A stretch of DNA of 58,576 nucleotides from Deinococcus planocerae (GCF_002869765.1 NZ_PNOR01000027.1:1-58576), one strand, 5' to 3'; counted from the first letter of the stretch, positions 15,003 to 26,490 are shown. Made by a program: numbers and translations. Notes: generated from the sequence alone by a model not told the origin.

Positions 15003-15127
15003 TAGGCTGACGGCAACGGTCCGGGTTGCCCGGCGTTCGGCCCTCCCCCTCTCAACGGAGTCTTGTCCTTGCGTCCCCTCCCCCTGTAATCCGGCTTGAG
15101 CCCCGGCCCCGCGCGGCGAGGGGGCCG
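15003..15127 (+). promoter_or_regulatory. ABC-F leader region with -10 candidate and two hairpins
   Basis: TAGGCT (15003-15008) is a possible -10. Downstream, GGCAAC/GTTGCC (15012-15030) and CGGCCCC/GGGGCCG (15104-15127) can form hairpins before the GTG at 15165. ABC-F genes are often controlled by attenuation in the leader, but I see no convincing leader peptide or T tract. Confidence 0.3.
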
Positions 15128-15164
15128 CTCGCCCGCAGGGAAACGGTGTTCGCAGGGGGAACGT

Positions 15165-16775
15165 GTGCTTTTACAACTCAGAGGGGTCGCCCGCGTGTTC
15201 GGCGACCGAGCCGTCTTCACGGATGTGGACCTGGAGGTCGGCGGGGGCGAACGCCTCGCGCTCGTCGGGGAGAACGGCGGCGGGAAAACCACGCTGCTGC
15301 GCGCGATGGCGGGCCTGGACGCGCCCGACGCCGGAACGGTGACGCGGACGGGCCGGGTGGCGTACCTCGCCCAGCACGCGGCGGGGAGTGGGGGGACGGT
15401 CCTCGGCGCCGTGACGCCGGAAGAATTGCAGGTGGCGCGACGGGACTTTGGCGCAGCCTCGGCGAGGTTGGCAGACGGCACGGACGCGGCCCTCCACGCC
15501 TTCGCCGACGCCGAGGAGGCCTTCCGCGCGGCGGGCGGGTACAGCTTCGAGGTCCGGGCCGCCGAGGTGCTGGGCGGGTTGGGGCTCACGCCGGGCGCCT
15601 CCACCGCCCAACTATCGGGAGGGCAGATGCGCCGGGTGATGCTGGCCCGGTTGCTCCTCTCTCCCGCCGACCTCTTCCTGCTCGACGAGCCGACGAACCA
15701 CCTCGACGCGGAGGGCGCGGCGTGGCTGGAGGGTTGGATTCGGGACTCGGAGGCCGCCTTCGTCTTCGCCAGCCACGACCGGGCGGTTCTGGATACGGTG
15801 GCGACCCGGACGGCGGAACTGGAACGCGGGGGGCTCACCGTCTACCCCGGCGGCTACTCGGAGGCGATGGCGGTGAAGGCGACCCTGCGGGAGGCGCAGA
15901 CGCGCGATTACGCGACGTACCGGCGCAAGCGCGAAGCGCTGGACGAGGAGCGGCGGCGGCAGGCCAGCATCGGTTCGGTGAAGGAAAACCGCCGCCGGGC
16001 GCGGGACAACGACAAGTTCCTGTCCAGTCACAAGGCGGGGCGAGCGCAGCAGATCCACTCGGCCCGGGCACAGGCGATGCAAAAGCAGATCGACCGCCTG
16101 GACGAACAGGCCGGAGCGAAACCCTACCAGGACCGCCGCACCCTTCGTCTCGACCTGCCGGAGGCCCCCCCCGGCCCCTCCGAGGTCCTGACAGCCCGCG
16201 ACCTCACCGTCGTGCGCGGTGGGCGGGAAGTGCTCTGTAACCTGCGGCTGGACGTGCGCCGGGGCGAGCGCATCGCCCTGACCGGGCCGAACGGCGGCGG
16301 GAAAAGCACCCTCCTGGCCGTCCTCCTCGGCACCCTGCCCTCCACGGGCGAGGTGCGGCGCGGGCAGGGCCTCACCGTCTACGCGGCGGGTCAGCACGGC
16401 GAGGAACTGGCGGGGCTGGAGACGGTCGCGGACGCGCTGCTGGCCGCCAACCCGGCCCTCACGCCGCACCAGCTCCACGAGGTCGGGGCGCAGGTGGGGC
16501 TGCCGGGCGGCCCGGCCTTTCCGCTCGCGGGGCTGTCGGGGGGGCAGCGGACACGGCTCAGCCTCGCACGGCTGGGGGTGACGCGGGCGCAACTCTTCGT
16601 GCTGGACGAGCCCACCAACCACCTCGACATCCGGGCGATTGAGGCGCTGGAGGCCCTGCTCCTTGCCTTCCCGGGCACCATCCTGCTCGCCAGCCACGAC
16701 CGCGCCCTCGTGGGCCGGGTGGCGACGCGGGTGTGGGACGTGCGGGGCGGGCGGGTGACGGAGGTGCCGGGTTGA
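15165..16775 (+). CDS. ABC-F family ATP-binding protein
   Basis: Soluble protein of 536 residues with two ABC domains and no membrane segments, a ribosome-associated ABC-F factor. The start GTG at 15165 is preceded by an AGGGGGA site. Domain 1 has GENGGGKTT near residues 33-41, LSGGQMRR and LLLDEPTNHLD-type Walker B. The linker (about 240-325) is charged and basic as in this family. Domain 2 has GPNGGGKST, LSGGQRTRLSLARL and FVLDEPTNHLD. Members act in translation control or protect ribosomes from antibiotics; the divergent TipAS regulator favours a resistance role but does not prove it. Confidence 0.9.
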   Translation: MLLQLRGVARVFGDRAVFTDVDLEVGGGERLALVGENGGGKTTLLRAMAGLDAPDAGTVTRTGRVAYLAQHAAGSGGTVLGAVTPEELQVARRDFGAASARLADGTDAALHAFADAEEAFRAAGGYSFEVRAAEVLGGLGLTPGASTAQLSGGQMRRVMLARLLLSPADLFLLDEPTNHLDAEGAAWLEGWIRDSEAAFVFASHDRAVLDTVATRTAELERGGLTVYPGGYSEAMAVKATLREAQTRDYATYRRKREALDEERRRQASIGSVKENRRRARDNDKFLSSHKAGRAQQIHSARAQAMQKQIDRLDEQAGAKPYQDRRTLRLDLPEAPPGPSEVLTARDLTVVRGGREVLCNLRLDVRRGERIALTGPNGGGKSTLLAVLLGTLPSTGEVRRGQGLTVYAAGQHGEELAGLETVADALLAANPALTPHQLHEVGAQVGLPGGPAFPLAGLSGGQRTRLSLARLGVTRAQLFVLDEPTNHLDIRAIEALEALLLAFPGTILLASHDRALVGRVATRVWDVRGGRVTEVPG

Positions 16776-16778
16776 ACG

Positions 16779-17459
16779 TCAGCCGCTCCGGTCGCCCTCC
16801 CCCGGGTCGTGCCGCGCGCACAGGAGCCGCACGTTTTCGGGTGTGGCCCCTGCCGAGGGCCGGAGGAGAGCGAAGTGCAGGTCCTCGTCCGCGCCGCACT
16901 CCACACACCTCCCGCCGTCCCGGTTCCACACGGCGAGCTTGACCCAACCGGGAACCACGCGCCGACTCTCGGGGGGAGGGGGCGCGGGGCTCACGTCATC
17001 TTCCACGCCCGGCACGGCCTCCAGGCGGAAGACGAAGACGTGGCGGGTGCCGTCGTGCTCCTGGGCGGCGTCCACGAGATGAAAGACGCCGTTGTCGGTC
17101 CAGACACCGGGGCGCAACTTCTCGTACACCCGCACCCGCTCGGGCGGCGCCTCCCCGGCCCGCGCGGCGAGGGCGGCCCCGAAGAAGAGGCCGTTTTGGG
17201 TGAGCTGGCCGTTCGGGGTCTGGAGGGGCTGGTCCACCGTCTTGGGATCCTGGCCGCCCGTCCTGGGGCGCGGCGCGTCGTGGCCCTCGTAGAGCAGCAC
17301 CGTGCCGTCCCCACTCAGCTCGTCGCGGTAGGGGGCGCCGGGGCGCACCGACATCAGCAAGACGCTGTGCCCGCCCCGCACCCGGAAGTTCATGCCGCGC
17401 CGCAGGGACACGCCCTCGCGCAGGCACATCTCCGAGTGGCTCAGGACGCGGCTGGACAT
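16779..17459 (-). CDS. SRA (YDG) domain - HNH-like protein with altered HNH site
   Basis: Protein of 226 residues. Residues 1-150 match an SRA/YDG modified-base-reading domain, with LRRGMNFRVRGGHSVLLMS, DGTVLLYEGHD, TPNGQLTQNG and YEKLRPGVWTDNGVFHLVDA. Residues 170-226 resemble an HNH nuclease: VKLAVWNRDGGRCVECG, then LHFALLRPSAGATPENVRLLC. In active HNH domains the segment reads LHFDHIIP-like, with a catalytic His after Asp; here it is Ala-Leu, so the general base appears to be missing. SRA-HNH proteins are modification-dependent restriction enzymes; this one may bind modified DNA without cutting it. Transcription appears leaderless. It converges with the ABC-F gene, with 3 bases between the stops. 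Confidence 0.8.
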   Translation of the reverse strand: MSSRVLSHSEMCLREGVSLRRGMNFRVRGGHSVLLMSVRPGAPYRDELSGDGTVLLYEGHDAPRPRTGGQDPKTVDQPLQTPNGQLTQNGLFFGAALAARAGEAPPERVRVYEKLRPGVWTDNGVFHLVDAAQEHDGTRHVFVFRLEAVPGVEDDVSPAPPPPESRRVVPGWVKLAVWNRDGGRCVECGADEDLHFALLRPSAGATPENVRLLCARHDPGEGDRSG

Positions 17460-17465
17460 GCGCGG

Positions 17466-17471
17466 AGGCTA
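17466..17471 (-). promoter_or_regulatory. Leaderless -10 element for the SRA-HNH gene
   Basis: TAGCCT on the minus strand ends 6 bases before the ATG at 17459. Confidence 0.5.
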
Positions 17472-17534
17472 GCAGGTCAACCCGGAGTGAGCGGGCCCAC
17501 AGCCTTCCCTTGAGACAATGAGGTCCGAACAAGG

Positions 17535-17558
17535 AAAACCGCCCCCCGAAGGAGGCGG
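17535..17558 (-). terminator. Intrinsic terminator of the nitroreductase gene
   Basis: On the minus strand CCGCCTCC and GGGGGCGG form an 8-bp stem (one T-G wobble) around a TTCG tetraloop, followed by TTTTCC. Confidence 0.8.
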
Positions 17559-17581
17559 CTGAGGGCTGAGAACTGACCGCT
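17559..17581 (-). repeat. 3'-UTR repeat element, copy 1
   Basis: On the minus strand GCGGTCAGTTCTCAGCC and a CTCAGC tail follow the nitroreductase stop directly and lead into its terminator. A near-identical element follows the tamB stop at 49280. Confidence 0.5.
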
Positions 17582-18202
<621 letters not shown>

Positions 18203-18208
18203 GGGCAT

Positions 18209-18220
18209 ATGGTATTACCA
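18209..18220 (-). promoter_or_regulatory. Nitroreductase -10 element inside a TGGTA palindrome
   Basis: TACCAT (minus strand, 18209-18214) is the likely leaderless -10. It is embedded in TGGTATTACCA (18210-18220), a perfect 5-1-5 inverted repeat that could be the operator of the divergent HxlR regulator. Confidence 0.45.
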
Positions 18221-18278
18221 AGCGCTTTGAAAAGTCAAGCGGTGTGATTGACCTTCCACTTTGTCCACCCGTAAGGTG

Positions 18279-18284
18279 TACAGT
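18279..18284 (+). promoter_or_regulatory. Leaderless -10 element for the HxlR regulator
   Basis: TACAGT ends 7 bases before the ATG at 18292; a TTGACC at 18248-18253 is further upstream and pairs better with TAAGGT at 18272. Either could serve. Confidence 0.4.
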
Positions 18285-18291
18285 AGGGGGC

Positions 18292-18666
<375 letters not shown>

Positions 18667-18751
18667 GAGGGAGCGGGCGGCCCGGAGAGCCCCCCTGTGG
18701 CGGAGGCTTCGCCAGACTTGGCGACCGCTGAAACCTGGCGCCTGAGGGTTC

Positions 18752-19306
18752 CTAAAACAACGCCCCGGCGTGCGACGCGATGAGCAGCGCCGCGTCCGCC
18801 GGGGCGAGTGCCGCCGTATCGATGAGGATGGCGTCCGAAGGCGGTGGGAGGATCCCGGCGTCCCGCAACAGCGTGCGCAGCCATTCGGGGTCGCGGAGCT
18901 TGAGCCGCTCGGCGCGCTCGGGGAGGAGCATACGGCGGGCGAGTTCATCGGTGTCGCAAGAAAGCCAGACGGGGACGAAGGCAGCCCCCCGAGCTGCGGC
19001 CAGCGCGCGAAAGCGTTCCAGCGACTCGGCCTCGCCGGGCTGGTCTGTCAGGTACAGCGTGAAGATGTGCGACAGCTCGCGCGGGGCCGCCCCCACCGCC
19101 TCCCGCAGCGAGGTCCGCATCTTTGAGGCGAAGACCCACGCTTCCGGCGGCACAGGCCGCACACCGTCCAACCCGAACGCCTGAAATACGGGATCGTTGG
19201 TGATGTGGTTGTCGAGCAGGGGCGCCCCGGTCAGCCCGGAAAGGTGCCGCCCCACCGTGCGTTTGCCGCTGCCCGGTGGGCCGACGAGGAGATACAGGAA
19301 GGCCAT
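18752..19306 (-). CDS. P-loop nucleotide kinase-like protein
   Basis: Small ATPase of 184 residues from the ATG at 19306. The Walker A motif GPPGSGKRT spans residues 9-17, followed by a [10 protein letters not shown] segment and a [16 protein letters not shown] region typical of small-molecule kinases and shikimate- or gluconate-kinase-like P-loop folds. The substrate is unknown. A -10 element 7 bases upstream fixes the start; an earlier ATG at 19342 would add 12 non-conserved residues. It converges with the HxlR gene; the 18667-18751 gap contains only small GC-rich hairpins. Confidence 0.75.
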   Translation of the reverse strand: MAFLYLLVGPPGSGKRTVGRHLSGLTGAPLLDNHITNDPVFQAFGLDGVRPVPPEAWVFASKMRTSLREAVGAAPRELSHIFTLYLTDQPGEAESLERFRALAAARGAAFVPVWLSCDTDELARRMLLPERAERLKLRDPEWLRTLLRDAGILPPPSDAILIDTAALAPADAALLIASHAGALF

Positions 19307-19313
19307 AGCCGCC

Positions 19314-19319
19314 AGAATA
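19314..19319 (-). promoter_or_regulatory. Leaderless -10 element for the P-loop protein
   Basis: TATTCT on the minus strand, 7 bases before the ATG at 19306. Confidence 0.5.
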
Positions 19320-19355
19320 GGCAAGGGCGGGGACGAGGGCATGGGCCAAATGACG

Positions 19356-19379
19356 CGGCCCCCGCCGAAGCAGGGGCCG
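19356..19379 (-). terminator. Hairpin downstream of osmC
   Basis: CGGCCCC and GGGGCCG form a perfect 7-bp stem around a 10-base loop, just after the osmC stop on the minus strand. The T tract is short (GTCATTT). Confidence 0.45.
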
Positions 19380-19399
19380 GAGTCTGGTGACTTCGCCTC

Positions 19400-19852
19400 T
19401 TACGAGCCCACCGGCTGCTCCAGCATCGCCTCGTGGGTGATCTCCACGTTCCCCTTCATGACCTGGCTGATGGGGCACACCTGGGCGGCCTGCGCGACCA
19501 TCCCCTCGAACCCCGCCTGGTCCATGCCGCTGACCCGCCCGCTCACCTTCAGGCGGATGGTGCTGACCTTGAAGCCCGCGCCCTCGCGCACCATCTCGCA
19601 GGTCGCGTCAGTGCGCAGGTCCTCGGGGGCGTGGCCCGCCTGGGTCAGCAGCGCCGAGAGCTGCATCGTGAAGCAGCCCGCGTGCGAGGCGGCGAGCAGT
19701 TCCTCGGGGTTGGTGCCGACGCCGTTCTCGAAGCGGGTCTTGAAGGAGTACTGGGTGCCCTGCAACACGCCCGACCCGGTGCTCACCGTGCCCTGGCCCT
19801 TCATCACGTCGCCGGACCACTGGGCGTTTGCCTTCCGTGCAATGTCTGCCAT
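19400..19852 (-). CDS. osmC: OsmC family peroxiredoxin
   Basis: Thiol-dependent organic hydroperoxide reductase of 150 residues. The catalytic pair is Cys60 in [13 protein letters not shown] and Cys126 in [14 protein letters not shown], positions almost identical to those of E. coli OsmC. The N-terminal [22 protein letters not shown] is OsmC-like rather than Ohr-like. It detoxifies lipid and other organic hydroperoxides in the cytoplasm, fitting Deinococcus oxidative-stress defence. No ribosome binding site is obvious; a GCAAA/TTTGC inverted repeat lies immediately upstream. Confidence 0.93.
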   Translation of the reverse strand: MADIARKANAQWSGDVMKGQGTVSTGSGVLQGTQYSFKTRFENGVGTNPEELLAASHAGCFTMQLSALLTQAGHAPEDLRTDATCEMVREGAGFKVSTIRLKVSGRVSGMDQAGFEGMVAQAAQVCPISQVMKGNVEITHEAMLEQPVGS

Positions 19853-19866
19853 GCAAAATAGTTTGC
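19853..19866 (-). promoter_or_regulatory. Inverted repeat at the osmC start, possible operator
   Basis: GCAAA-ATAG-TTTGC abuts the osmC start codon. It may be the binding site of a peroxide-responsive repressor, but it does not match a known OhrR or OxyR consensus. Confidence 0.3.
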
Positions 19867-19928
19867 GCCCAATCTATTCCGGGGCGTGTTTAGACTGGCT
19901 TCATGTTCAGGCCGGAGGCGGCGGGACC

Positions 19929-19934
19929 TACACT
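19929..19934 (+). promoter_or_regulatory. Leaderless -10 element for the alpha/beta hydrolase
   Basis: TACACT lies 6 bases before the ATG at 19941. Confidence 0.5.
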
Positions 19935-19940
19935 GGGCCT

Positions 19941-20801
19941 ATGCACGACATGAGCTGGGAGCCTTCCGCCTGGGAGTCGGGCGCACCCGTTCGCGGCTAC
20001 CTCTGGCCCGCCGCCGAGCCGCGCGCCGCCGTGCTGCTGACCCACGGCTTCGGGGAGTACGCGGGGCGCTACGTGGAGAAGTACCACCGCCTGATCCCGG
20101 CGCTCGTGGGGGCGGGGCTGAGCGTGTACGCCTACGACCTGCGCGGGCACGGGAGTTCGGACGGGCGGCGGGCGGTCGTGGACGCCCATACCCTCGTCGA
20201 GGACCATCTGCTCGCGCGGGAGGCGCTGCGGACGGGGGGCCTGCCTCTCTTCGCCTTCGGGCACTCGCTGGGCGGGCTGGTCACGGCGGCGAGCGTGGCG
20301 CGGGACCCGCGCGGATTGACGGGCGTGATTCTGAGCAGCCCCGCCCTCCTGATCGGCGAGGACCAGCCCGCGTGGATGAAGGCGCTCGCCCCGGTGCTCG
20401 CCCGCGTGGCGCCGAACGCGCCCGTCACCGCGCTGGGCAGCGAGGGCCTGTCCCGCCTCGCCGACGAGGTGAGCGCCTACGGGACGGATACGGGCATCTA
20501 CCAGGGCAAGGTTCCCGCGCTGACCGCCGCCTCCATGCTGCGGCTGAGCACCGGCCTGTGGTCCCTCTACCCCCGCTGGCGCCTGCCCACCCTCGCCGTC
20601 CACGGCACCGCCGACCGCATCACCGACGTGAACGGTACCCGGCGCTTCATCGAGGCCATCGCCGCCGAGGATAAGACCCTGCGCCTCGTCGAGGGCGGCT
20701 ACCACGAGCTCCTCAACGACGAGCCGCGCGAGGAGGTGCTGGGGTGGATCGTGGCGTGGCTGAAGGAGAGGAGCGGCGAGGGGGCAAGCGTCAGCCGTTA
20801 G
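19941..20801 (+). CDS. Alpha/beta hydrolase, monoacylglycerol-lipase-like
   Basis: Serine hydrolase of 286 residues. The oxyanion segment [13 protein letters not shown] (near 32-44), [14 protein letters not shown] (near 67-80), nucleophile elbow FGHSLGG (near 110), Asp in [10 protein letters not shown] (near 224) and His in [10 protein letters not shown] (near 257) form a complete catalytic set, with the arrangement of the YtpA/monoglyceride lipase group. It probably cleaves lysophospholipids or monoacylglycerols. No signal peptide. Only 12 bases separate its stop from the crtI stop on the other strand. Confidence 0.85.
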   Translation: MHDMSWEPSAWESGAPVRGYLWPAAEPRAAVLLTHGFGEYAGRYVEKYHRLIPALVGAGLSVYAYDLRGHGSSDGRRAVVDAHTLVEDHLLAREALRTGGLPLFAFGHSLGGLVTAASVARDPRGLTGVILSSPALLIGEDQPAWMKALAPVLARVAPNAPVTALGSEGLSRLADEVSAYGTDTGIYQGKVPALTAASMLRLSTGLWSLYPRWRLPTLAVHGTADRITDVNGTRRFIEAIAAEDKTLRLVEGGYHELLNDEPREEVLGWIVAWLKERSGEGASVSR

Positions 20802-20813
20802 CCCCCCTCCCCC

Positions 20814-22484
<1,671 letters not shown>

Positions 22485-22501
22485 AGAGATTCCTTGCGCC
22501 T

Positions 22502-22527
22502 AAAAAGACGGCGAGTGTCTGTCTTTT
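22502..22527 (-). terminator. Terminator-like hairpin between crtB and crtI
   Basis: On the minus strand AAAAGAC and GTCTTTT pair across an 11-base loop and run on into TT. It lies just before the crtI ribosome binding site, so it may attenuate read-through from crtB. Confidence 0.45.
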
Positions 22528-22575
22528 CTCCCTCTCCCCCTGCGGGAGAGGGCCGGGGTGAGGGGGCGTGTGACC
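22528..22575 (+). repeat. Dispersed GC-rich repeat, copy 1
   Basis: CCCTCTCCC (22530-22538) and GGGAGAGGG (22544-22552) form a 9-bp stem, followed by GGGGTGAGGGGGCGTGTG. A related copy with a roughly 20-base insertion lies inverted at 52991-53060, matching over the flanking TCTCCCTCTCCCC and GGGGTGAGGGGGCGTGTGAC segments. Confidence 0.65.
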
Positions 22576-22643
22576 AGCCCGCGTTTAACAGGATGTCCTG
22601 CACCCACTTCTGGCCGCGTCGCATGGCGCCCGCGTTCACCCCC

Positions 22644-23576
22644 TCACGCCCGCGCCGCCGCCCCCCGCAACTCCCACCACGCCTGCGGCAGCATCAGGAG
22701 CTTGCGCGTGCCGCTGACGTGTGCCCGGCGGCGGAAATTGTCGTAGTCGCCGCGGGCGAGGTCGTCGAGGATGCCCTCGTAGGCGCGGGCGGCGGCCTGC
22801 ACGGCGAGGCGGGCGCTGCCGTGCAGGCAGGGGATGCCCCGCCTCCCCTCCGCGTACCACTCGCGGGCGAGGCCCGAGAGGTGGGTCATCAGGGCGCGGT
22901 ACTCGGGCGTGACGACCCCGGAGCGCAGCCCGCGCTCCAGGGTGGCGCGGCTGACCCCGTACTCCCCCAGCAGGCTGGCGGGGAGGTACACCCGGCCCCG
23001 CTCCAGGTCCTCGCCCACGTCGCGCAAGATGTTGGTGAGCTGCATCGCCTGCCCCAGCATCAGGGCGTGGTGCAGGGTCCGCTCGCCGCCGCTGTACCCG
23101 CTGATGGGCGCGATCATGAAGCCGACCACCCCGGCGACGCGGCGGCAGTACAGCACGAGGTCGTCCATGCTGCGGTACTCGAAGCCGCCGAGGTCCATCC
23201 GCAGGCCCTCGTGCAGCTCGGCGAAGGCCGAGAGCGGGATGGGATGCCGTTCGGCGGCCCAGGCGAGCGCCGTGTCGATGGGATGGGAGGCGGGCTCCCC
23301 CGCAAAAGCACCCTGCACCCGCTCCCACCACTCGGCGAGCCCGCGCTCGGCCTCGGCGCCCGTCCACTCGTCCACCGCGTCGTCGCCGTCGCGGCAGGCG
23401 GCGTAGACGGCCCACACCGCCTCGCGCTGGCGGGCGGGAAAGAGCCGGGAGCCGAGGTAGAAGGTCTTGCTGTGCTCGCGCGTGACCTCCCGGCAATGCG
23501 CGACCGCTTCCTCCAGCCGGGGCGGAGGGTGCGGGGCGGCGGGGGCAGAGGTCACGGTCAGAACGGGCTCCTTCAC
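22644..23576 (-). CDS. crtB: Phytoene synthase CrtB
   Basis: Condenses two geranylgeranyl diphosphates into phytoene, the first committed carotenoid step. The protein has 310 residues from the GTG at 23576. Motifs are [15 protein letters not shown] (near 33-47), the first Asp-rich site [11 protein letters not shown] (near 61-71), and the second, [20 protein letters not shown] (near 180-199). A TACACT element 4-5 bases upstream of the GTG suggests near-leaderless transcription. crtI follows on the same strand. Confidence 0.95.
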   Translation of the reverse strand: MKEPVLTVTSAPAAPHPPPRLEEAVAHCREVTREHSKTFYLGSRLFPARQREAVWAVYAACRDGDDAVDEWTGAEAERGLAEWWERVQGAFAGEPASHPIDTALAWAAERHPIPLSAFAELHEGLRMDLGGFEYRSMDDLVLYCRRVAGVVGFMIAPISGYSGGERTLHHALMLGQAMQLTNILRDVGEDLERGRVYLPASLLGEYGVSRATLERGLRSGVVTPEYRALMTHLSGLAREWYAEGRRGIPCLHGSARLAVQAAARAYEGILDDLARGDYDNFRRRAHVSGTRKLLMLPQAWWELRGAAARA

Positions 23577-23580
23577 AGCG

Positions 23581-23586
23581 AGTGTA
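23581..23586 (-). promoter_or_regulatory. -10 element for crtB
   Basis: TACACT on the minus strand lies 4 bases before the GTG start, slightly closer than the 6-7 bases seen at other genes here. Confidence 0.4.
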
Positions 23587-23663
23587 AGCGGGGGGCCCCG
23601 GCGGGAACGTCACGCTTTCTTACAGATTACTGACAAAGCCGCCGGACGGGCGCGGGACGGACC

Positions 23664-24353
23664 TCAGGTCCTGTCCCCTCCCCTCACGTACCGCTCGAAC
23701 ACCACCACGCCCACCCGCAGGCCGTCCGTGCGGGTCCAGCCGGGAAGCTGCCGGGCCACCCACGCGGGATCGGGGAAGGTGAGCCCCCCCAGCGCGGGGA
23801 GGCTGAGCGCCCGCTGGAGGGGGCCCCCCGTGCGGCCCACGTACATCAGCCACAGTTGCCCGCCGGGCCGGGTCAGGCGCGCGAGTTCGGCGAGGAACCG
23901 GGCGGGCTCCTGCGTCTCGTTGAGGGTCGCGCCCACCGTCACCCCGTCGAAACTCGCCTCCGGCAGCCCGCTCGCCTCCAGGTGGGTGAGCAGCCAGTCG
24001 ATGCCGGGGTGAGGCTCACGGCGGGCCCCCTCGGCGAGCATGGGGGCGCTGAGATCGGCGGCGAGGACCCGGCAGCCCGAGCGCGCCAGCACCCCGGCGT
24101 AAAAGCCCGCGCTCGTGCCCGCGTCGAGCCAGCGCTCGCCGGGCCGGGGGCGGCACAGGGCGCGGAAGAGGGCGGCCTCACGGCTGAGAGGAAAGGGCCC
24201 CCCGGTGAGCAGGGTGAGGGAACGCGACCGCCAGAGCGGGTAGCCCCGCGCCGTGAGGGGCCAGAGATTGCTGCGCTGGGCGGTGGTGAGGGGGGGATTC
24301 ACGGGTGCGGGCGCGAGGTTCAGGATTTCTTTGCTCTGGCGCGGGCCCGTCAT
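23664..24353 (-). CDS. Class I SAM-dependent methyltransferase
   Basis: Protein of 229 residues from the ATG at 24353, chosen because CATAAT lies exactly 7 bases upstream. Motif I is [16 protein letters not shown], followed by the acidic ribose-binding position in AADLSAPML, motif IV in [14 protein letters not shown] and [15 protein letters not shown]. These place it among Methyltransf_11-like enzymes; the substrate is unknown. It lies upstream of crtB on the same strand, but crtB has its own promoter, so a carotenoid role is only a possibility. Confidence 0.8.
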   Translation of the reverse strand: MTGPRQSKEILNLAPAPVNPPLTTAQRSNLWPLTARGYPLWRSRSLTLLTGGPFPLSREAALFRALCRPRPGERWLDAGTSAGFYAGVLARSGCRVLAADLSAPMLAEGARREPHPGIDWLLTHLEASGLPEASFDGVTVGATLNETQEPARFLAELARLTRPGGQLWLMYVGRTGGPLQRALSLPALGGLTFPDPAWVARQLPGWTRTDGLRVGVVVFERYVRGGDRT

Positions 24354-24360
24354 GGGGTTC

Positions 24361-24368
24361 ATTATGCT
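24361..24368. promoter_or_regulatory. Overlapping divergent -10 elements
   Basis: CATAAT on the minus strand (24361-24366) serves the leaderless methyltransferase, and TATGCT on the plus strand (24363-24368) could serve the operon starting at 24422. The two overlap, so the polymerases would compete. Confidence 0.5.
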
Positions 24369-24421
24369 GGCAACGTTGGCTTCCCCCGTGTGGGGGGGCT
24401 CTCTGGCCCGTGGAGGAAACA

Positions 24422-25570
24422 ATGCAAGAAGAACGCAAGAGCATGGGGGGCGCGCTCGTCGACGTGTTCGACGCGGGCGTCACGCTCGTGAAGGCGGAAG
24501 TCCGCAATCTGCTGGGGCAGGTCACGGCGGTCGTCAAGGCCAAGGGCATCGGCGTGGTGCTGCTCCTCGCGTCGGTGGGCCCGCTCGTCCTCGGACTCAT
24601 CTTCCTGATCCTGGCGGTGTTCTACGCGCTGATCGCGCTGGGGCTGCCCGCGTGGGCGAGTGCGCTGATCATCGGCCTCCTGAGCCTCGGGGTGACCGCC
24701 GGATTGATCCTCTTCGGCCTCAGACGCCTGAGCGCCCAGGTCCCGCAGGAGGAGGGCCTGCGCACGCGCGGCGGTCCTCTCTCCGAGGACGAGGAGTTAG
24801 AAGCCCGCTACCAGGCCGAGCAGGCGGCCCGGTCCCGCAGCCAGACCGATCAGGGAGACAAGAAGACCGTGGTCCTCGGCGGCCCCACCGAAGTCTCCGG
24901 GCGGGCGGCGGGCGGCGCGGTGGTCGCGGGAACGACCACAACGACGGTCAACCTCAGCACCGGGCAGACCGACGCGGTCCCCGCAGGGACGGGCCTGGGC
25001 GGCTCGGGCAACGCGGGCGCGGGGTACACCGGCCCGGTTCGGCGCGACCCGGGAAGCGGCGCGCTCGCGGCGGGTTCGCCCGACACGCCCGACCAGCAGG
25101 GGAACATGCGCAGCTCCGGCCTGCCCGACACCGGCACGCGGGGCAACGCCATCCAGCGCGAGATGGAAGAGGACCGCCAGCGCGGGGTCGTGCGGCCCGG
25201 CCTGAACACCTCGGGCTTTACCTCGGGGGAGGCCGGGGTCAACGCGAGCGACCGGGGCGAGGGCATCAAGGACCCGCTGACCGAGCGCGAGGGCGTGTCG
25301 CAGGGGGTCGCGGTGCGGGGCACCGACGCGGGGGAGGTGCGGCTGCCCGTGTACGAGGCGACCGAGAGCGGTGAGCCCCAGGTGTACGGCAGCGGCCTGA
25401 ACAAGAAGATCGACGGCAGCGAGGCGCACGACGCGGGCGCGGACGGCCACGGCGGACACGACCAGCCCGACCCCAACGTCCGGCACCCGGTGGTGCTCAA
25501 GGACGCCCCCGGCATCAGCGTGAGCACCGAGCCCACGTTCCAGGACGACATGAAAAAGGAGGGCTACTGA
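24422..25570 (+). CDS. Phage-holin/YqjE-like membrane protein with long disordered tail
   Basis: Protein of 382 residues. After a short amphipathic N-terminus ([27 protein letters not shown]) come two membrane segments at about 43-66 and 74-98, the pattern of the DUF1469/phage_holin_3_6 family of envelope proteins. The remaining 280 residues are low-complexity, Gly/Asp/Thr/Ser-rich and probably disordered, with PDTPDQQGN- and [15 protein letters not shown] segments. GGAGG lies before the ATG. The stop overlaps the next start (TGATG). The function is unknown; the tail is not typical of the family. Confidence 0.75.
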   Translation: MQEERKSMGGALVDVFDAGVTLVKAEVRNLLGQVTAVVKAKGIGVVLLLASVGPLVLGLIFLILAVFYALIALGLPAWASALIIGLLSLGVTAGLILFGLRRLSAQVPQEEGLRTRGGPLSEDEELEARYQAEQAARSRSQTDQGDKKTVVLGGPTEVSGRAAGGAVVAGTTTTTVNLSTGQTDAVPAGTGLGGSGNAGAGYTGPVRRDPGSGALAAGSPDTPDQQGNMRSSGLPDTGTRGNAIQREMEEDRQRGVVRPGLNTSGFTSGEAGVNASDRGEGIKDPLTEREGVSQGVAVRGTDAGEVRLPVYEATESGEPQVYGSGLNKKIDGSEAHDAGADGHGGHDQPDPNVRHPVVLKDAPGISVSTEPTFQDDMKKEGY

Positions 25571-26472
25571 TGACGGGCAGCTACCGCAACGAGCGTGAGG
25601 AAGCCCGCGCCCGCCTGAAGGCGAGCGTGGACGCCCTCGCCGAGCGCACCAGCCTCCAGGTGCAGATGCAAAAAGAGCCCCTCAAGATGCTCGGCGGGGC
25701 CTCGGCGGTCGGCGCCCTTCTCGGGGTGGTCGCCGGGCGACAACTGCGCCGCAGCAAGAAGATCTACGTGGACGCGACCAGCCCCGAAAAGCACCAGAAG
25801 GCCCTTATCAAAGCCCAGAAGAAACACCAGGGCGGAGGCGGAGTGGGCGGCGCGCTCGTGGCGACCCTGGGCACCCTGGCCTTCAAGGTGCTGCGCGACC
25901 GGGTGCTTCAGCCCAAGCTGGAGGAGATGGCCAACACCATGCTCGAACGGTCGGGGCAGCCGGCCTCGTCCGGGGGGCAGGGGCAGGGAGGGCAGACCCG
26001 CCCGGCGCAGTCCCAGCCGACCCAGGCCCGCCCCACCCCGTCGCGGTCCATCCTGGCCCGTCCGGCCCAGCCCCAGACGACCCAGGCTCAAACGACCCGG
26101 ACCCAGGCAGCTCGGCCACAGGCGGCCCAGGACCGGGGCGCCGGGGATGCCTCGGTGCCCGACTGGGTCGGAACGCCCGTCAGGGGGGGCAAGGCCCACA
26201 TGCAGCCCGTGATTCCGGCCCGGCCTCCCGGCGGGGACGACCCCTCGCAGGAGGCGCGCACGGGAGGCGCGGCGAGCTTCCTGAAGCGGGACAACAACGA
26301 GCCGGTGGACGCGACGCAGGCGGGCGGTCCCCCCGAGCCCGCGGGCGTGACCGGGGGGCAGACCCTGGGGGTGACGGCGCGCGACCTGCCCAAGCCGGAG
26401 GAGCCGGTGGAGGCCAAGGCCCAGGGCAGCCCCATCGCGCCGCAGGAAAAGGTCAACCCGAACATCTCCTGA
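25570..26472 (+). CDS. Membrane-associated protein with Gln/Pro/Thr-rich tail
   Basis: Protein of 300 residues, overlapping the upstream gene by one base. The N-terminal helix ([22 protein letters not shown]) precedes a hydrophobic stretch near 37-52 ([22 protein letters not shown]) and another near 92-107 ([16 protein letters not shown]). This resembles DUF3618-type companions of YqjE-like proteins. Residues 125-200 are a repetitive segment rich in Gln, Thr, Pro and Ala ([19 protein letters not shown]). The function is not recognised; with its partner it probably acts at the cell envelope. A terminator follows. Confidence 0.72.
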   Translation: MTGSYRNEREEARARLKASVDALAERTSLQVQMQKEPLKMLGGASAVGALLGVVAGRQLRRSKKIYVDATSPEKHQKALIKAQKKHQGGGGVGGALVATLGTLAFKVLRDRVLQPKLEEMANTMLERSGQPASSGGQGQGGQTRPAQSQPTQARPTPSRSILARPAQPQTTQAQTTRTQAARPQAAQDRGAGDASVPDWVGTPVRGGKAHMQPVIPARPPGGDDPSQEARTGGAASFLKRDNNEPVDATQAGGPPEPAGVTGGQTLGVTARDLPKPEEPVEAKAQGSPIAPQEKVNPNIS

Positions 26473-26490
26473 GCCCGCTTCCCCACGAGA

